Of a stretch of DNA of 16,122 nt, positions 15,269 to 16,122 are shown piece after piece. Source of the DNA: Candidatus Amarolinea dominans (GTDB taxonomy: Bacteria > Chloroflexota > Anaerolineae > SSC4 > Amarolineaceae); the NCBI GenBank assembly GCA_016719785.1, contig JADJYJ010000009.1:1-16122 (forward strand). Direction: 5' to 3'. The notes beneath the pieces were generated by a model. The model searched no databases and was not told the origin of the DNA. It saw nothing but the letters and a program-made list of their open reading frames with translations. Both the position numbers and the translations under genes were made by a program. The first letter of the stretch is position 1. The number at the start of each line of letters is the position of its first letter.

Positions 15269-16122
15269 GATGCCTCGTGCGGCATTGTTGCCGATAAATT
15301 GCCGATAACTTCCTCTCTAACCGTCGAAAAGACGGTCGCCACCGTGAGGACAAAGTGTTCCAGCCAGAAGGTGGATCCGCCTCTGCCCGGCCTTCGTAAT
15401 AGTTGTGGTGTGGATGGACCGCAGCAATGGTAATAGGCCTCCAAATCCCTGGCGTGATGCTCCCCCAGAGAAAGGAACCCGTTCAGCCCGTATCCTGCCC
15501 GGCTGAGAATCACCATGTCGCCAACAGGCGGCGGTGCGTCCGTTCCCGTCATGGCAATAGGGATGGATGGTCCCAAACTGATAGTGCATCAGCCCGGCGG
15601 CAACGGGCGCCGGAAGCTGTCCTTTCTCGGCGGATTTGAACCAACCGACCAGGGCCGCCATCAGTCCGGCATCCGTGGCCTCGGGAGGCAGATACAATGG
15701 CATTCGAACCGGATTCGCGAATGACATTCTGCCCGTCGCGGAGAGGGGTCGGACGGGCGCGCGGCCCGTTTCACCAGGCGTGCATCCGGCGGATCATCTC
15801 TTCGGTGAGCGGCGCTTCGTTGCGGCCTCCTCGGCGCAACAAGGCGTTCCAGTAATTCCGCACCTCGAGCCACCGTTCAAGTCCGTGGAACTGCGCCTTG
15901 CTGGAGGCAACCACCGCCTCGGCCTGGGCAGAGCGTGAGGCGATTCCCTCGATGCGCGTGGAATAGCTGACCGGCGGAAGGCACTTGCTCCGGCGCCGCA
16001 GTTCAGCTTCAACCGCCGGCGGCAGCGGCATCGTCTCCACCTCCGCGCCGACTCGATCGTCATCAGCCCGCGTGCAATCGCGGGCGTGAGCGTGTAGCGG
16101 GCTGCCAGATGGGCGATGTGGA
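15265..16122 (-). pseudogene. fic: Fic family protein, frameshifted and running off the right edge
   Basis: Reading leftward through several frames gives HIAHLAARYTLTPAIARGLM, AEVETMPLPPAVEAELRRRS, SYSTRIEG with the autoinhibitory-like helix region, QAEAVVASSKAQFHGLE, EVRNYWNALL, LTEEMIRRMHA, YLPPEATDAGLMAALVGWF, then the Fic core GLMHYQFGTIHPYCHDGNGRT and, after a lost C, GYGLNGFLSLGEHHARDLEAYYH. Fic enzymes transfer AMP or other phosphates to proteins; this class is often encoded in type I restriction operons or as toxins. There are breaks near 16030, 15775 and 15535. The core reads HPYCHDGNGR, one residue longer than the usual HPFxDGNGR. The start lies outside the window; the stop TGA 15265-15267 overlaps the next ATG. 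Confidence 0.8.

Overview
The window is GC-rich DNA (roughly 60-65% by eye) from a free-living bacterium. A long Ser/Thr kinase with a membrane segment and TPR repeats, two GT-C glycosyltransferases, and many short palindromic or tandem intergenic repeats fit a Chloroflexota (Anaerolineae-like) genome. This assignment is inference; no ribosomal marker is present.

Layout. Positions 2-412 hold the 3' end of a probable secreted Ig-like protein. Positions 413-827 are non-coding and carry two inverted-repeat elements. Positions 828-4817 hold one very large Ser/Thr kinase / membrane / TPR gene broken by many frameshifts. Positions 4818-5235 are a repeat nest. Positions 5145-10717 form an almost clean forward block: two GT-C membrane glycosyltransferases (fused into one open frame by a single extra C near 6438-6440), a Nudix hydrolase, a DUF2064 GT-A-like protein, a DoxX-like membrane protein and a DPM1-like GT2. 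Positions 10755-11171 are an internally deleted DNA methyltransferase remnant whose stop codon comes from an inserted 83-bp MITE. A second copy of that MITE lies at 12005-12087, and between the two is a 49/50-bp minisatellite array. Positions 12124-13601 hold a YbaK/EbsC deacylase and a threonine dehydratase / serine racemase-type enzyme. Positions 13657-13807 are a long inverted-repeat element. The reverse strand from the right edge back to about 13918 carries fic, a type I restriction remnant, a SOUL heme-binding gene and a truncated UV endonuclease. Most of these are frameshifted or truncated.

How the genes work together. The GT2 enzyme would charge polyprenyl phosphate with a sugar. The two GT-C proteins are of the class that uses such lipid-linked donors, so 5145-10717 reads as a small envelope-glycan or glycolipid cluster with ATGA or TTGA overlaps between several genes. 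The restriction-modification pieces at 10755-11171 and 15105-16122 look like relics of defence loci.

I did not find a convincing new functional system. The most informative observations are the single-base fusion artefact, the indel-riddled but motif-intact genes at both flanks, the MITE pair bracketing the array, and the two differently deleted restriction-modification relics.
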